Shown: one piece after another, positions 1 to 12,459 of the stretch
Numbering within the stretch: position 1 is the first letter of the stretch
Layout of the letters: each line of letters opens with the position of its first letter
Assembly (NCBI GenBank): GCA_025738555.1
Contig: JAOVFP010000013.1
Coordinates: 1,674,001 to 1,738,000, forward strand
From: Cyathus striatus
Taxonomy: Eukaryota > Basidiomycota > Agaricomycetes > Agaricales > Nidulariaceae
Length of the DNA: 64,000 nucleotides
Reading direction: 5' to 3'
Made by a program: the position numbers and the translations under genes
Notes under the pieces: generated by a model
Databases searched by the model: none
What the model saw: the letters and a program-made list of their open reading frames with translations, nothing else
What the model was told of the DNA's origin: nothing

Positions 1-947
1 CCCCATAGTTTCCGAAATACCATTTGGCTATTTTTGCTACCCAAGTAGAGGTGTTTGCCTCTTTCACGGCTCTCCAGTATTGTCCCTTGCCAACAATAGC
101 GTATTTGACTAAGCGGGGGGTAACGGTGACGTTGCCTCCTTGCTTCTGATATAGCCAGTATAGATACAAAACATGAGTGCTCGAATGGTTCTAGCCGTTT
201 TACTAGAAAATCTTCTATCTGAACATATAAGCAGTCACAAATACTTTGGACTTTGGCTGCTATTGGAAGTGCACATTTCTTGAAGTATTGAAAATGGTTA
301 GGATTGAGCTCCCAAAATGGAATTCGACTCACATTTCTTCCTTCTGTGAAGAAATCGAATATGAACCAATGAGCGAGGACGGACTGAATTAGTACTCCAA
401 ATTTGCCATCTATCTTTGAGATGATGCTCTGTACTATGAACTGTATACCGTGCTGTCGTAAGTCATTAAGTAAATCATCGTCGAATCGACTCTTCTTCAT
501 GTGCGAAAAATAGTATGTATGTGCATAAAGATCCACTTCATAAGACCGCATAGATTCGGAGGAGATGATTACTTTGAAGCAGCAACGTCCGAGAGCGATA
601 TGAGCGGGAACTTCATCCACGAAAAAAATCTGTGACCTGGAAGAGTCCTTTAAAAAGTCGATGAATGAAATATGAGAAAATCGGATGTAGTCGATGGCAG
701 AATCCGCATTTGGAACATCTATAATGGAGTGAAGGTCTACCAGCGACAATAACAACGCTTCAGTAAGAATGTGAGTGTAGAGTTTGTCCAACCTTTCATA
801 CGGAGATGGTTCATTGGTTGTTTCGTCAGTGAATTTAACAGCCAAAAGCTTGTCTTTAGGATTTCCACGTCCACTGTAGATGTACTTCCTCATAGTGAGG
901 TCGTATATAACTTCAAATGGTGACGTCTCGTCAAGCGAAATATTATC
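1..947 (-). pseudogene. C-terminal fragment of a NACHT-family NTPase (runs off the left edge)
   Basis: Read on the minus strand this stretch encodes the region C-terminal to a NACHT domain. It contains a segment like YERLDKLYTHIL, then HISFIDFLKDSSRSQ, then KKSRFDDDLLNDL. Each has a counterpart in the neighbouring gene at 1096-3316 (LDELYHHILSK, HASFRDFLMDSSRSR, NRSRFDNDLLYEL), so the two are paralogues. A short intron with a GTGAGT donor lies near 270-330, followed by an exon resembling the neighbour's ALPLSKKVQ exon. About 60 residues present in the neighbour between LYTHIL and the HASF motif are missing here, and no NACHT core is seen. It could be the far 3' end of a fused tandem duplicate rather than a separate dead gene: an AG acceptor at 948-949 sits opposite a GTAGG donor at the end of the neighbour. 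The end lies outside the window. Confidence 0.6.
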
Positions 948-1095
948 CTACAAAAGCCAATTTTAGGTAGTATACTTGGCAAGCAAGAAGTATATTTACA
1001 CTCTCCACTATTGAGACCTGATCTTGCAGATCATACAATTCACATTTCTAATAGAATAACTATCGTTAAAGTTCTTCGATTAAAAGGAGCTACAA

Positions 1096-3316
1096 TTATC
1101 CTACCTGCAGATATTCATTTGAGTCTTGCTTAAACGTCTTGACACTGTTTTCCCATTCTTCCTGCGACAAACCGTTTTCAAATCCATTAAAATGGGGAAT
1201 ATTGCTCAGATAATCCGAAAGCATGGTTGTAATGTCTTGAATATAGGTGCCAAAAGACCTGGAAGGCTCGATTCTCTTCAGCAAGTATCCTAAGACAATA
1301 ATACCCCAGGGTTCTAAGGACGTTTGTGATTCGCTTGTATCTATTAGCAAATACACCAGTATCAATATTGAGCAACGACCTACGTGTGTATCACTTGGGC
1401 CTTTGTCCACAGGTCACAGAATGTATTTTGGCTTTTCTCGCTACTCAAGAAGTAGCTTTGACCACGAATGGGACTTTCCAGCAATGTTGCCTCCCAGCAG
1501 CTGTAGATATTATAGCTTAGGCGTGGAAAGCTTCTTGCTTTTACTATAGATGATATAATGTTCAGGTAGAATAAGTCTCCCTTCATGTTAAAATCTCTAT
1601 CCCATAATGCGAGGATTGACTGATCAACCGCTTCAAAAACCAGGCCACAAATATCTTGAACTTTCTTTGACAATGGCAATGCGAATGCCTAAAATGGAAA
1701 GCATATGTCATTACACCACAGTTTTAAAAGTATGCAACCTACTGAATCTCCTTCATAGAAGCTGAATTTGAATATGCTTGAAAGGATGCGTTGTGAAATT
1801 ATGGGATTATAGCGAAGTTCATATAACAAATCATTATCAAATCTACTTCTGTTGACGTGCAAAAAGTAGAAGTGGCATGAATAATTCCACACATGATCAT
1901 TATGTTGTATTGGCGGTCCGAGGTTGGATTGGTATTCCAATATCCTAACAACGCAATAATGAGCTAAATATTTGTGTGCTTTATCCTCGGCAATATGGAA
2001 CTGTCTTGACCGTGATGAATCCATCAGAAAGTCACGAAAAGAAGCGTGACGAAATCGGATATTTTGAGAATCATCAAGGATGGTTATAAGTAGGTCAAGG
2101 TCTACAAGTAACGACTGGACCTGACTTTGACCCATTTCTAGAAAGTTTGAAAGGTCCTTGATGGAATGGATATCATGTTCAGAAAATGAAAACAACAGCA
2201 CTTCAAATATAGGGACAATGGAGTCATAACTTTCCATCCCAGCTACAATCTTAGAAAGAATGTGGTGGTACAACTCATCTAGTTGTGCACAAGATGAATA
2301 TCTGAGATGTTCACCTTTCACTCTTCCAGCTTTAATGTTAATGATCTCAAGGAGACGCTCCCTAGGATCGTGGCAATTATCCTTTATGTACCTCATAGCA
2401 GTGGCAGCATAAACAAGTTGTCCAGATGATCTACGAACCATTACACCAATCTCTTTACGTGATGGCTGTGGCCAGTAGCAGTACGGCACCACAGAGAATT
2501 CACTTCGAAGATATTTACGTATGTCTTTATCCAGGTCATGATGCACATCCAGAACTATATGAGTGCACATTTCACTAACAGGTTTTGAACCGAGTGCATT
2601 TCTAATCTCAGATTCTGGCCTGCTGGTAATGAGGAACCGCAGATCAACGTTCAACTGACAATGGCAATTGCACAAGGATGCTAGAAATCATAGTTATTAT
2701 TCTGGACTGCATTTGGCGATCTTGACATTCATCTAGACCATCAATGACCACCAGGTATGGGATGCGAGAATCTTTAATCACATTCATGACATCTGTTTCT
2801 AACCAGCTCAGAGGCTGCAGGATCAGCTTCTGCATTTGTATCTCCATCGAATGCTTTAATATGCCAGGATCTTGTTGCATCTGGTCAATGATGATACCAT
2901 TTACTTCAGGTACTGTAGTGGCAAGTTGATATGCAATAGTGGGAACAAGCCTGTTTCCATCGCTTCTCCCGGCAGCCATCCAAGAAAAGAAGCTTGAAAG
3001 TAGTTTACTCTCATTGTAGCATATTTCAGAAACAGTCTGAGCGATCGACGATTTTCCAGCTCCAGCGGGTCCACGTAACCACATCATCCGTTCATTTGGT
3101 TCTTCAGAGTTAACCCAACTCATGATCTCGTTAAGTACGGCCGTCCTTATTTCGGGATGGCATTTCGTGGCGTCGAAGCGCTCTTCAGATTGATGACTTG
3201 CTTCGAGACAAGCAGCTTGTGCGAAATGTCGGAGCTCTGAAGTACACGAACAGATCTGAATGTCAGAGCAATATTAATTTACGACATGACTAACCATTTC
3301 CTTCTTGCTCGTCCAT
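1096..3316 (-). pseudogene. NACHT-domain NTPase (STAND/NLR type), probably frameshifted
   Basis: The start is placed at the ATG of a 22-nt exon (3295-3316, MDEQEGN), spliced by a GTTAGT intron to an exon from 3236. The sequence then runs ELRHFAQAACLEASHQ, Walker A GPAGAGKSS, Walker B LVVIDGLDEC and the ITSRPE sensor motif, followed by an unnamed all-helical region. NACHT NTPases in fungi act as STAND switches in self/non-self recognition; here the effector and sensor domains cannot be named. The frame changes between SILVQLPLSV and NVDLRFLITSRP near 2646-2655 with no splice signals; one extra base (a G in GTTGAAC on the coding strand) would explain it, so the gene is probably broken or the assembly has an indel. 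Downstream exons join at a GTAGGT intron ending at 1690 and continue to about 1096. Paralogues lie at 1-947, 3725-4975 and 29189-30469. Confidence 0.72.
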
Positions 3317-3724
3317 TAGAACAGGATTGTTTATCATAAAATTTGATGTATTTTGAATGGCATCGCGAGCACAAGAGAGAGGGAGGGACTGGGTACAAAG
3401 TGGAAAGGAGCGAGGCCAAGTTCCGAGAGGTGGCACACAAGGAATCTGCGTGCTTCCTTTGTTGCATGCGGCAAGATATACTTATATGCTGTCCAACGCA
3501 TACACGTGTATTGAGCAGTGCGGTCGCCAGTGATTTGAAAGCCTACGGTCGCATTCTCAGTTTGATGAGAATATCATCAAAGTAGTGTTGCCACGATTTC
3601 TAGGGCGAATCGCCGCAAATAATATGAGGCTGATTTCACACGTCCTATTTACATTAAACTCTGTCAATCGTCCTTCCTACATGTACAGTGCCCTTTCTTC
3701 TTTCTCCTTCATCTTATGTGCATT

Positions 3725-4975
3725 ATGGTCTTCAACGGAGCGAATAATTTCACAGTCAACGGAACCTTGCAGTGCGTAGACAACAGTAGAGCAGGTGAAG
3801 ATGCAGGTGCGTAAGTCATGTATCAGCCTAACCATCTATGCTATCAATGTGACATTGACCTGTTTATGCCTTAATCAGCGTTCAACCACCTCGTAGAAGC
3901 TGCTTGTCTAAAAGCAGACTATCGATGCGTTGAAAATTCAGACTCCCCAACATGCCACCTGGAAACCAGAGTGAATGTAATCAGGGAAATTGAGTCTTGG
4001 ATTGAGTCATCTGATCCGGGGCAAAGGGTTATGTGGTTAAGTGGATCGGCTGGTTCTGGAAAATCCACCATCGCTCGGACGGTTGCTGGCAGGTTAGATA
4101 ACCTGCTCGCCTCAAGTTTTGTCTTTTCGCGAGCAGAACCTGGCTCCGGAAAGGACGAAGGGAAACGGCTAATTCCAACCATTGCTTGCCATCTTGCAAT
4201 TGCAATACCTAGTTTCGGTGAACAGCTCATTTCTGAACTCAGACGGAGTCCTGGTATCTGGACGTTTTCGTTGCTCAAGCAGCTGCAGAAGATGGTGATG
4301 GAGCCATTACAACGCATCGCATCAGATCCATGCGGAGATAAATTGGCTATTCCATCCATGGTTATTATCGACGGTCTGGACGAATGTAAAGACCAGGAAA
4401 TACAAGTCGAAATAATAAAGGCAATCGTAGATGCTCAGACTGCTCTGTCCCACTGCCCATCAGTGAACCTGCGATTCCTCGTTTTAAGCTGACCAGAGGT
4501 AAAAATCAGAAAGGCATTCAATTTAGAAGCGTCACAAACTGTGACAAGAAAACTTGTACTTGATGAACGATACAAGCCGGACAAAGATATCGAGACTTAT
4601 CTCCGAAGTGAATTCTTGACGATCAAGAGTACGCATAGCATAGGTCCGCACTGCCTATCCAAATAATCGGAATGGCCCTCCGACAAAGATATAAAAACAC
4701 TGGTCGAAAGAGCGTCTGGACAATTTATATACGCCTCTACTATCGTGAAATATATCATGGATAATCGTAAAGATCCTAAAAAAAAGGCTTCAGAATATCA
4801 TAAATGAACCTGCAGCTGCAGAAGAAGGCGAGGTTGAAACCATTCAGTACATGCAACTAGATTCGACGCTGACGAGTCGGAATGTTTGGAAGACCATCTT
4901 AAGCAAGATAAGAAATGTTTCAAGAATTTAGGTGTAACCAGTGAATCTAGATGTAGCACTGGGATGCAAGGACCA
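3725..4975 (+). pseudogene. NACHT-domain NTPase pseudogene with premature stops
   Basis: Exon 1 (3725-3806) starts MVFNGANNFTVNG, a start style I recall from agaricomycete NACHT proteins. After a GTGCGT...TCAG intron, exon 2 from 3879 reads AFNHLVEAACLKA. It then shows Walker A GSAGSGKST (about 4045-4075), Walker B MVIIDGLDEC (about 4350-4385) and NLRFLVLS. The expected SRPE motif is interrupted: TGA at 4490-4492 stands where paralogues have an arginine codon, consistent with CGA to TGA. The same frame continues as PEVKIRKAF and DIETYLRSEFLT until a second stop near 4663, and related sequence (ERASGQFIYASTIVKYIMDN) follows. It lies head to head with the neighbouring NACHT gene, about 400 bp apart. 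Translation would give only the P-loop half of the domain. Confidence 0.8.
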
Positions 4976-5434
4976 TTGGAATGTCTTAGTGATTTCTCGG
5001 GGGAATTTCTGTAGATCAGTTAACTACTCGTCCAATAGAGCAAACACTAGATTCGTCCCTTGAGACTCGAGAGCTCCCTCCATCTTCTAGTCCGTCGAAG
5101 GGTCTATATATACAAATATATCTTCATGTTATCTCTTCGCTTCTCAATAAAAGAATGATGTTCATTACTTACTATACTACGAAGTTCTTAAATGCATATT
5201 TGGTCTGGTATACGTAATCAGAGAAGAAAAGAAAATAAGACGAGCTAACACTGCACATCGCTCGAAACAATGGGTACGTAGATATAGACCAAAGCTGGCC
5301 GTTGACTGGTCATGTCCACGGATCTGGGAGTCGGGATAGGAGAGACTGGTTCGGGTTCCAAGGAAGAACTTGAACTGACTAAGCAGCATTCAAATCAAAT
5401 TCAAATGCACACTAGACAGCATCAGAAAGTCAAG

Positions 5435-7069
5435 TTACACTCCCATTGAACCAGTCCTCCGTCTTCGAACCAGACGTCCCGCAAACACCCTCCATAACGG
5501 CCTCACCACCGTCTTCGCAAGCACCCAAAGCTCCTTCATCAACTTCTTGCACAACCACCAGAGCGACACGAAACTGATCTCCACCCCAATCATAACTACG
5601 ATAGTCCCCAAGACCCGAGCCGGTGTCTCGGGTACACCCATCAGTGCTAAGGCATCAGGGATATAGTTGATTACGGAAGCTACCAGGTGGCATATCATGA
5701 AGATATAGAACCCAAAGATGCGGAAGAAGAAGCCTGTGTAGTGCCAGAGGAGGGAAGCTGAACATTATCGATGAGTAAAGGAAGTCGATGTGGGGAGCTG
5801 TTGCGTACCACTTTCTATAACCCTTCCAAGCCTCAACCTTGACATCGTCATAGCTAGCACGATGAACACGCCTGCACCTATGCAAGCTGCGCCCCCGGAG
5901 ACGTATGCCACCTTACGGCATGAAATTACATAGCGCTCCAAAACCACCCTGAAAATATTGTCCTCGATGTCATAAGGCATAGTAGCTAGGAATATAGTCC
6001 ATCCGACGCATTTGTACGACCACCAACATGCGAGAGCCATGGTTCCTAGTTGTGGGAGGAATGAGATGGGGTTGTAAGGGCTTGCGAGACTGGCTAAATG
6101 CGATGCGATATAAGGATTGAGCGAGAGGAAGAGGGAAAAACGTACCTTTAATGGTATTACTATAGTCCGTCGTGAAGAGGTAGGGCATCAGCCCCACAGG
6201 ATTGGACGCGTACAATCCTAGCCAGTACAGCCTACATCGTATATCAGAACGATCACATCAACATAAGAGATAAACGCACCCAACGCCCAGTACAACAGTA
6301 CCAACCCAATCAACAGTAGTCACGGCCGTATTCTGACCTTGATATGCCAGAATTGACTTGGTCATCCCCACCACTGCCGTACTCAGCGTAACGAGGAGGT
6401 CGTAGCCTCGTATTGGAGGGTGCTCGTTCGCAACTGAACTTTGTTTTCGTATCTGTTCTTCTGTCCTATAAAACGTTGGATTCGTAATGCCAAAGAGGTT
6501 GCAGATACGTTTCCATATAGCGTAGCTGAGATCGACGTGGAAGAGCCATGGGAGCTTGACTTGTGAGTTGGCTTGATACGTGTCGAGTGAAAAGAACCTG
6601 AATTGTACGTGTGAGGTGGGGAAAAAGTAAGGGAGAAAGAAGAGACGCACAGGAGAAAGACACCCGTGGTAAACAGCCACTCTAACGTGATGGGAACGAT
6701 TGAATGACCTTGATAACTCAGTACCGCCTTCGAAATCCCAAATCCCAGCGTCGTAAGTATCACAAGGAGACGATATAGAGTGAGCTTGGGATGCCACTGC
6801 TGTAAAAGAACGAGAGTAAGTGGTGGGGGAGGGTATTCGTTAGCATTCTGGTTTGCAGAGTCTGGCTGGCGAAGACTGCCTGTCCTTGTTCTTCTTGCAG
6901 ATCCCGTGCTCGTAGAAGTCGCAGATGTGCTAGCTGCGCGAATGTCGATGTCCTCTGGCCGGATCGGTTCAGGACTTTCCGTACGAAGCGCGCCATGTAT
7001 AGGCTCGTTTCGTCTCTCTTCAGTGCCTTTAGAATCGTGTTTGTGGATGTGAGGAATGAGGTAGTTCAT
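5435..7069 (-). CDS. Multi-pass membrane protein, family A, intact 476-residue copy
   Basis: I do not recognise a named family. Five exons join in frame: 6651-7069, 6280-6597, 6146-6231, 5809-6093 and 5435-5757 (1431 nt, 476 codons plus stop). All introns have GT-AG ends (GTGCGT, GTGCGT, GTACGT, GTACGC donors). A Ser/Thr-rich N-terminus of roughly 90 residues is followed by LYRLLVILTTLGF and further hydrophobic segments, giving perhaps seven or eight membrane passes. Polar motifs between them include PPIRGYDLL, YWLGLYASNP and MPYLFTTDY. The C-terminus is basic and ends RRRRTGSMGV. The same layout occurs in four damaged copies at 35.8-50.2 kb, which end R-R-x-GSMGV, and in fragments at 8.1-8.5 and 30.5 kb. 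It is the only complete copy here and is diverged from the other four. Function unknown; a membrane location is inferred from hydrophobicity only. Confidence 0.85.
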
Positions 7070-8139
7070 GGCTCATTCGTTGCTGGTGGAAAGGGAGAGA
7101 GGGGGGGGGGGCGCTGGGCGGTGCCTGTCAGGGACATGAATGACTGAGGTAGCTAGAGTAGGCTAGAGTTCATACCAAGCGCAGAGCCAATGCTGTATCA
7201 TACTTGACAAGCTCTATCGCCACCGTTGACGTCGGGCCGTTTATGTTGAGTAACGGTGTAAATGAGATCGTAGTTGAATAAACGAAATGTTGAGGATGTT
7301 CATGATGGTCGGGTCAGGGGGTCACTTGCGGGCTGAGCTCAACGATGGCCGGTTGTTGTGCACAACAGCGACAAACTCTCTTGACTCGCGGTCATCTGTT
7401 CGCTATACGAGACCTATTTATTACTCCGCGCTAGCGATACACTGACAATACACTCATGGTCATAGCTTAAAGATGTCTTTCAACTTTTGCAACTATGCGG
7501 GCCCATGGCACCTCTTCCTCTTCCCCTTTCCCATCACCCCAACCGAAACGACTCTCAACTTGCTCTCAACCTCCATCCAAATCAAACCGACAATGCCTGT
7601 TATCTCTCGAGTCTCCCCTCTTCTCGCCCACTACCACCCCACGACACTTCCCAGCGCACACAAAGACGCCATAGCGGTCTTCATAAAACGCTACAGTAGC
7701 GGGGTATCTCCATCACAGGCCATAACTTGCCGTGAGGCGTCGTAGAATCCCATTGAAGTCCAGTGCACCTCTTGGTAAGATACAACGGCAAAAGCGAGGA
7801 AATGTCCTAGGCAGATGGGCGTGTACGGATGCTACACCATCGACACTCGAGACGAGAGATTTGAGGTAAAGAATTGCAAAGACATCGCGCTAGCACACCC
7901 CTAGTCAAACATCATTCAGAACTCATTCATAAACGTAGAGAGAGAAAGCAAAAACATACCCAAATCCCAAAACGACAGCAAAAATCTACTCAACGCTCGT
8001 CGTCGCCGCGCTCCTTTCTATATACTCCAATACGGGCTTTGTGGACGCGAAGGAAAGTGCGTTGAGGGTGGCGAGGAGGTCCTAGATGTGGTCGTTTATC
8101 TGAGATCAGGCCCCCCCTCGTTTAGTCTCCTTCGTGCTG
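7070..8139. other. Intergenic; no supported gene
   Basis: A G-run at about 7102-7111 lies just upstream of the family A start. A 90-codon ORF on the plus strand (7473-7745, MSFNFCNYAGPWH) follows a TATTTATTA box near 7416, but it is proline/serine-rich and matches nothing I know. I would not call it a gene without transcript evidence. Confidence 0.3.
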
Positions 8140-8500
8140 ACTCAGCCTATAAAATGGCATTCGTAACACCAAATACGTTGGACTCCTTTCCAGCAAAGAA
8201 ACGTAATGCCAGCCTCAACGAGATATGTCTCATTGGAAGGTGGGAGTGTGAAAGGTGGATTAGTTGCTTTCTGTCGCGATGAATCTAAGCTTAGAGTCGT
8301 GTAAGTGATAGCATGCGTAGAGGAAGAATGAGCACGCACAAAAGTAATACCCCCGTCTCCTGACAAAACTAGTCACTCCCTTCAACATTATCGACGCTGG
8401 CGCTACCCATTTATGACTCAGTACCGCCGTTGCGGTTTCGAATACCAGCACTGTCCGGATTCCCGAGAGGCATAAATCCAGTCTGCCAGGTGGTCCAGCC
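8140..8500 (-). pseudogene. Decayed fragment of the family A membrane-protein gene
   Basis: The minus strand carries collinear but frameshifted pieces of the gene at 5435-7069. At 8420-8460 the DNA matches its exon 1 around the AVLSYQ codons (ACTCAGTACCGCC is shared). At 8140-8220 it gives FGVTNA, aligning with FGITNP of exon 2. Between them, SIMLKG aligns with the PITLEW segment. Stops and indels separate the pieces, so no protein is expected. Similarity is visible by eye but low, making this an older copy than those at 35-50 kb. Confidence 0.6.
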
Positions 8501-9292
8501 ACTGTAGAATCCTCGTTGCTGATGATGCTGTCATCAGGGAGAAGATAGCTTTAGTCACTGAGTATAATCGGCGTCGGAGACGTAGATGTATCGACAGTTG
8601 CTGCATGTTGCAAGGGACTGGTAACCATCATATCTCTTGCATTTCGATGGTGGGTGGGATTCCATAGGAATCGACGCAGCACAGGACTATATATGGGCCT
8701 CGTATCACAACGTGCCCCATATCCTCATACAGAGAACAAATACGAGCTGTCCATAAACCTCCCCCAGGGGCCAGAATACAGAAATAACATAGATAGACAA
8801 GCGGTTAAGGCAAGACGAGGTGCCCGAGTGTGACGTTAAGGTACAGCTGTTGCCAACGCCTTGAGTGGGCCATTTGTGGTAAGCTGCAAGGATACCTCAA
8901 GTTCGTAGTTTGGTACTTCATTACGCCAGTGGGTCGGAAAATGGATGGAAGGTAGTGGTAGAGGCTTGAGAACGACGACGAGGCTGTTTGCTATGGTCAC
9001 ATGACCTCCACGAGAGACGCGAAATTTCAAACCAGTTTCAAACTGGCAACTGGCAACCCCTCTACTTACTTTTCCCAAACTTTTCCTTTCCTCCTTCAAC
9101 CAAGTCCTTGTTCCCTCATAAACTATTTAAACTTGAAAGGAGAAAATTTTCTGCGATAACAACATTGAAAGTCTACAGCATGTAACTAGATCCTGCGTAG
9201 GCCTGGATTGATCAATTGATCCCCATATAACTATTTTCTTATAGTCTTCAGGGCTTCATAATGGAGGCTCTCCGTGAAAAACACCGTACTCA
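8501..9292. other. Intergenic; nothing recognised
   Basis: No ORF with family features, no tRNA and no clear repeat. The 5' end of the decayed family A fragment may extend a little into its left edge. Confidence 0.3.
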
Positions 9293-9300
9293 CACGGGAT

Positions 9301-11154
9301 AGGACCCCCGAAAGCCCCTTATGAGGTTGGAGGACAGATCCCAAGGGTCCATATGCGGACACGTTGTCAGTCCAATACCAATTCTATATGCGGATTGGTG
9401 ATGATACCTCCAAAATTGCTGAGTTATATGCGGATTTTGTCCTCCGACCTTATTAAGCGCTTGATCAGCGTCAAAAATTGCAGCAGGCGCTTAGGTGGTA
9501 AACTCTATGCACAAAGTAACATTTCTAATTCTTGTTACTTTATAAAGCAGATGGAGCTGGTACCATTTTTTATGTTGGGACAAATTTCATCATTTAGGAT
9601 TTGGTTAACGCATGGATGTTGCAGCTAAGTACAACAAGTTGACGACAAGACCAAGACAAGACCGCTGAAATTATATGAATTGTGTTTGATGAAAAATGTG
9701 GCCCTGAGCTTATTTTCTTAGAATCCTGTACCCTTTCAGGCATAAAACAGGGCCACTGTACTCAAATTTAGCATAAACGATGGGAGGTATGACCATTGAG
9801 TGGAGATCATCCCAAACTAGATAATAAGATCCTCCGTATCCTGCTCCGCTCCCGTGCGCTTTCCGGATCTCACGTAAGTATGTTCAATGTTATGTGTGCC
9901 CTTCGAGCCCAATGTGACTCTGAGTGCGCTGTTGCAGTCCTTTTGTTCCCACGCAATTACCATGAGCACCTTGTGAGCGTCGCGCTAGAAACTTGTGCAC
10001 AAGGAAGTATATATGTTAGACTTTGGTTAATTAGTCTATAGATGCATCCTTATTTAAATTCATAATAGAATAGTTCCCGAAGTCTATGATTTATCCCGTA
10101 CAGGTACTACATGTTTGCATGTTATTCATCCTTGTGTTCCTTGACTGTTAACCTGAGTTCCATCCTACTATGCGCTGTGTGACACTACTATTTACCAGTG
10201 AACAATAAAATAAATACTTCATTCTGCGTTTCGTATCATACTATAATTTTTTAAACTTACTCAGATAACTGCCAATAATAGTAAGCCTCCGCACTGTATC
10301 GTTATTAAATGAATAGTATTTTCCCGTAGCAAGTCATATAAGTAGTGATTATCTTAGTCTGAATACTAAATTATAGTCAAATCATCTGAGTTCAGATTCC
10401 AAATGTAATGCACTACAAAGGGAGACATGTAGTTATCTTATTTTGCAAGAAGTTAGAGTATTAAATGTACACAATGAATTATGAAACACGAGAAAATCTC
10501 ACAGTTAGTTACATGAATGTACTTTCTATTTGCATAATTAATGTCTGCAGTGGTAGTGTACTACTTACATCCACCTGTATTTGAACTACCAAACTCCTCA
10601 TGCATATAGTTAACATGGAAGTGGTGGGGAAACATCGTGAATAGAAGCACACACTATATGCCACAACATGCCTGATGCATTGTACATGTCTTTTTTGTGA
10701 AGTCCTACACGAGGTTAGCACCTTGATTTAGCAATCCCGCCGTGATGCGAAGGCACGGGAACTGAGAAAAAGCCGAGGTCATGTGAAAGTTACGCGGCGA
10801 ACTCCCAGAAATGGCACCTTCACTCCGGGATATCAACCGGAGATATTGTTCGTAAGCGAACATCGACACCGTTTTTCGTATACACTTAAACGATGGGACA
10901 ATCCCGATAACATGACAATTCAGGCAAAATTTAAATGATATCTCACCCCTTACATCGGACTCCCGGCCGGACTAGTGCTATACGCGGACAGGTATCTGAC
11001 CTCCTCCCAAACGCCATCCATACGCGGATTTTCCATCATACCTCGCCGCCGAAAATCTGCCAAAAATACGCGGACTGTCCTCCGACCTAGGTCAAAAATG
11101 CTCGAAATATACGCGGATTGGTATCCGACCTCTATGGGCGCTTTCGGGGGTCCT
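9301..11154. mobile_element. Non-autonomous DNA transposon (hAT-like), 1854 bp, with 8-bp target duplication
   Basis: The element is bounded by AGGACCCCCGAAAGC at 9301-9315 and its reverse complement at 11140-11154. Immediately outside, CACGGGAT occurs at both 9293-9300 and 11155-11162, a perfect 8-bp target-site duplication. An 8-bp duplication is typical of hAT elements. Inside both ends are several copies of the nonamer ATAYGCGGA in the same direction (for example near 9352, 9392, 9427 on the left; 10979, 11020, 11068, 11108 on the right), like the subterminal transposase-binding repeats of hAT elements. No transposase coding sequence is seen, so it would need an enzyme supplied in trans. 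A second element with the same AGGACCCC terminus and 8-bp duplication lies at 47784-48769. The superfamily name is inference. Confidence 0.85.
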
Positions 11155-11162
11155 CACGGGAT

Positions 11163-12270
11163 TCAATGGCTATTTAAGCTTTTCATTGTCTACCCTGGCC
11201 TCTTGTTAAATGGTTTCTCTTGGCTTCTCCAACCGTATCTCCGTTACCTCGGGATCTATAAGATCGACAGGAACATGCGGTCACTGTCGATGTGCCTCCG
11301 AGCCTCCAGCTCCAGATGGATCAGACTTGTATGCGCATAAACCTCTCCTCCACCTCCACCTCCACCTGTTGCAGCTCAACAGGCCTCGAAGCTTAGATGC
11401 ATCACTGTTACAGATTCCGAACTCGAAGAAGTTGCGAAGCATGGCTTTCCGACGAATTCCATGATTGGACTCAGGCTTCTACAGCCCTAGTTGACCTCAA
11501 GTAACGACCCTTACTCACCCTAAAGTATCTATGAAAGGCCGGGAGAGTGTCTGTTATCGACCCGCTCCTCCTCTATAAACCCACCCACCTCATACCCCCT
11601 CCAAGTCCAACCCAAACCCCAACTACACCAACCCCGAGGTTACCAGACACCCAGGAACGGATCCGCGCTCCTCCGAGGGGTGCCCAACTGCAGCAGAACA
11701 GCCTTTCTTTTCCTTTCCGTGCTGCATGGATGTATTGCCGAGGACCTCTCTTCATCATAATCCCGCTATCAAGTCCCCATCTACGACATCGACTTCCAGC
11801 GTCTCAGCGACAGCAACGATACTGAGATATGGACGCTGGTGACTGTTCTCACACCTCGGCCTTATACCATGCGATATTGTAGGGGTTCTCTTGTACCTGT
11901 GATACTTGGTTGCGTGCAGGGAATAACAGCAAGTTGTGGGCGGTCTGTAATGGCTGTTGCGTTCGGTACTTTTAACATCGGCGCTACTCCCCGGGGCAAG
12001 TTTGGACCGGTCAGGGTTGGTGGGATATTGCATTATACGCACTGCCCTAAAATGATAGCGGCCTCCATTGAACGTCTAAACAGAAATAGGGGCTGTGAAT
12101 TTCGCCATGACCTGGGCGGAAATGTATTTTAAGATCAAAGTAAGATGGTAAGTAATAAGCATCGTTCCTGTATCTGAAACGAAAAGATGACATGAGTATA
12201 TTATTGCATATATAGGTATTATGATGAAATAAAAAGATGAAGAGGGCTCTCGATTCCGACTAGACTGGTC
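11163..12270. other. Upstream region of the kinase gene; possible coding remnants
   Basis: A TATTTAAG box occurs near 11172. Short protein-like stretches appear in changing plus-strand frames, for instance CEAWLSDEFHDW near 11440 and VPIYDIDFQRLSD near 11780, without a continuous gene model. They could be remnants of a lost gene or untranslated first exons of the kinase. I see no motif that names them. Confidence 0.25.
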
Positions 12271-12459
12271 GATTTGCAACTAATCAAGTGGCCTACGGAA
12301 ACTCCTTCGAGAATCTACGATGACTTTCCGAGATCCTTTACATCAACAGGGCCACTCGATGCGCCCACATATAGTACCAGTATCCCCACTGCTAGCAACA
12401 CATTCTGCTCTCAGTGGGTCTCTCCTGAGTCCCAAACACCAACTTTCACCTTCTCTCCG

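Noticed and set aside
1..3316. One long gene spanning both NACHT-type segments
   Set aside because: The downstream segment repeats domains already present upstream. A splice from about 1096 to 947 is possible but would need a 150-bp intron and a tandemly duplicated protein, so I kept them apart.
6780..7052. Plus-strand ORF opposite exon 1 of the membrane gene
   Set aside because: It is a shadow of the real minus-strand exon with its low-complexity codons.
7473..7745. 90-codon plus-strand ORF as a gene
   Set aside because: No homologue, domain or intron support, and its composition is like the surrounding DNA.
11839..12132. 97-codon ORF upstream of the kinase
   Set aside because: It overlaps a protein-like stretch in another frame and has no recognisable features.
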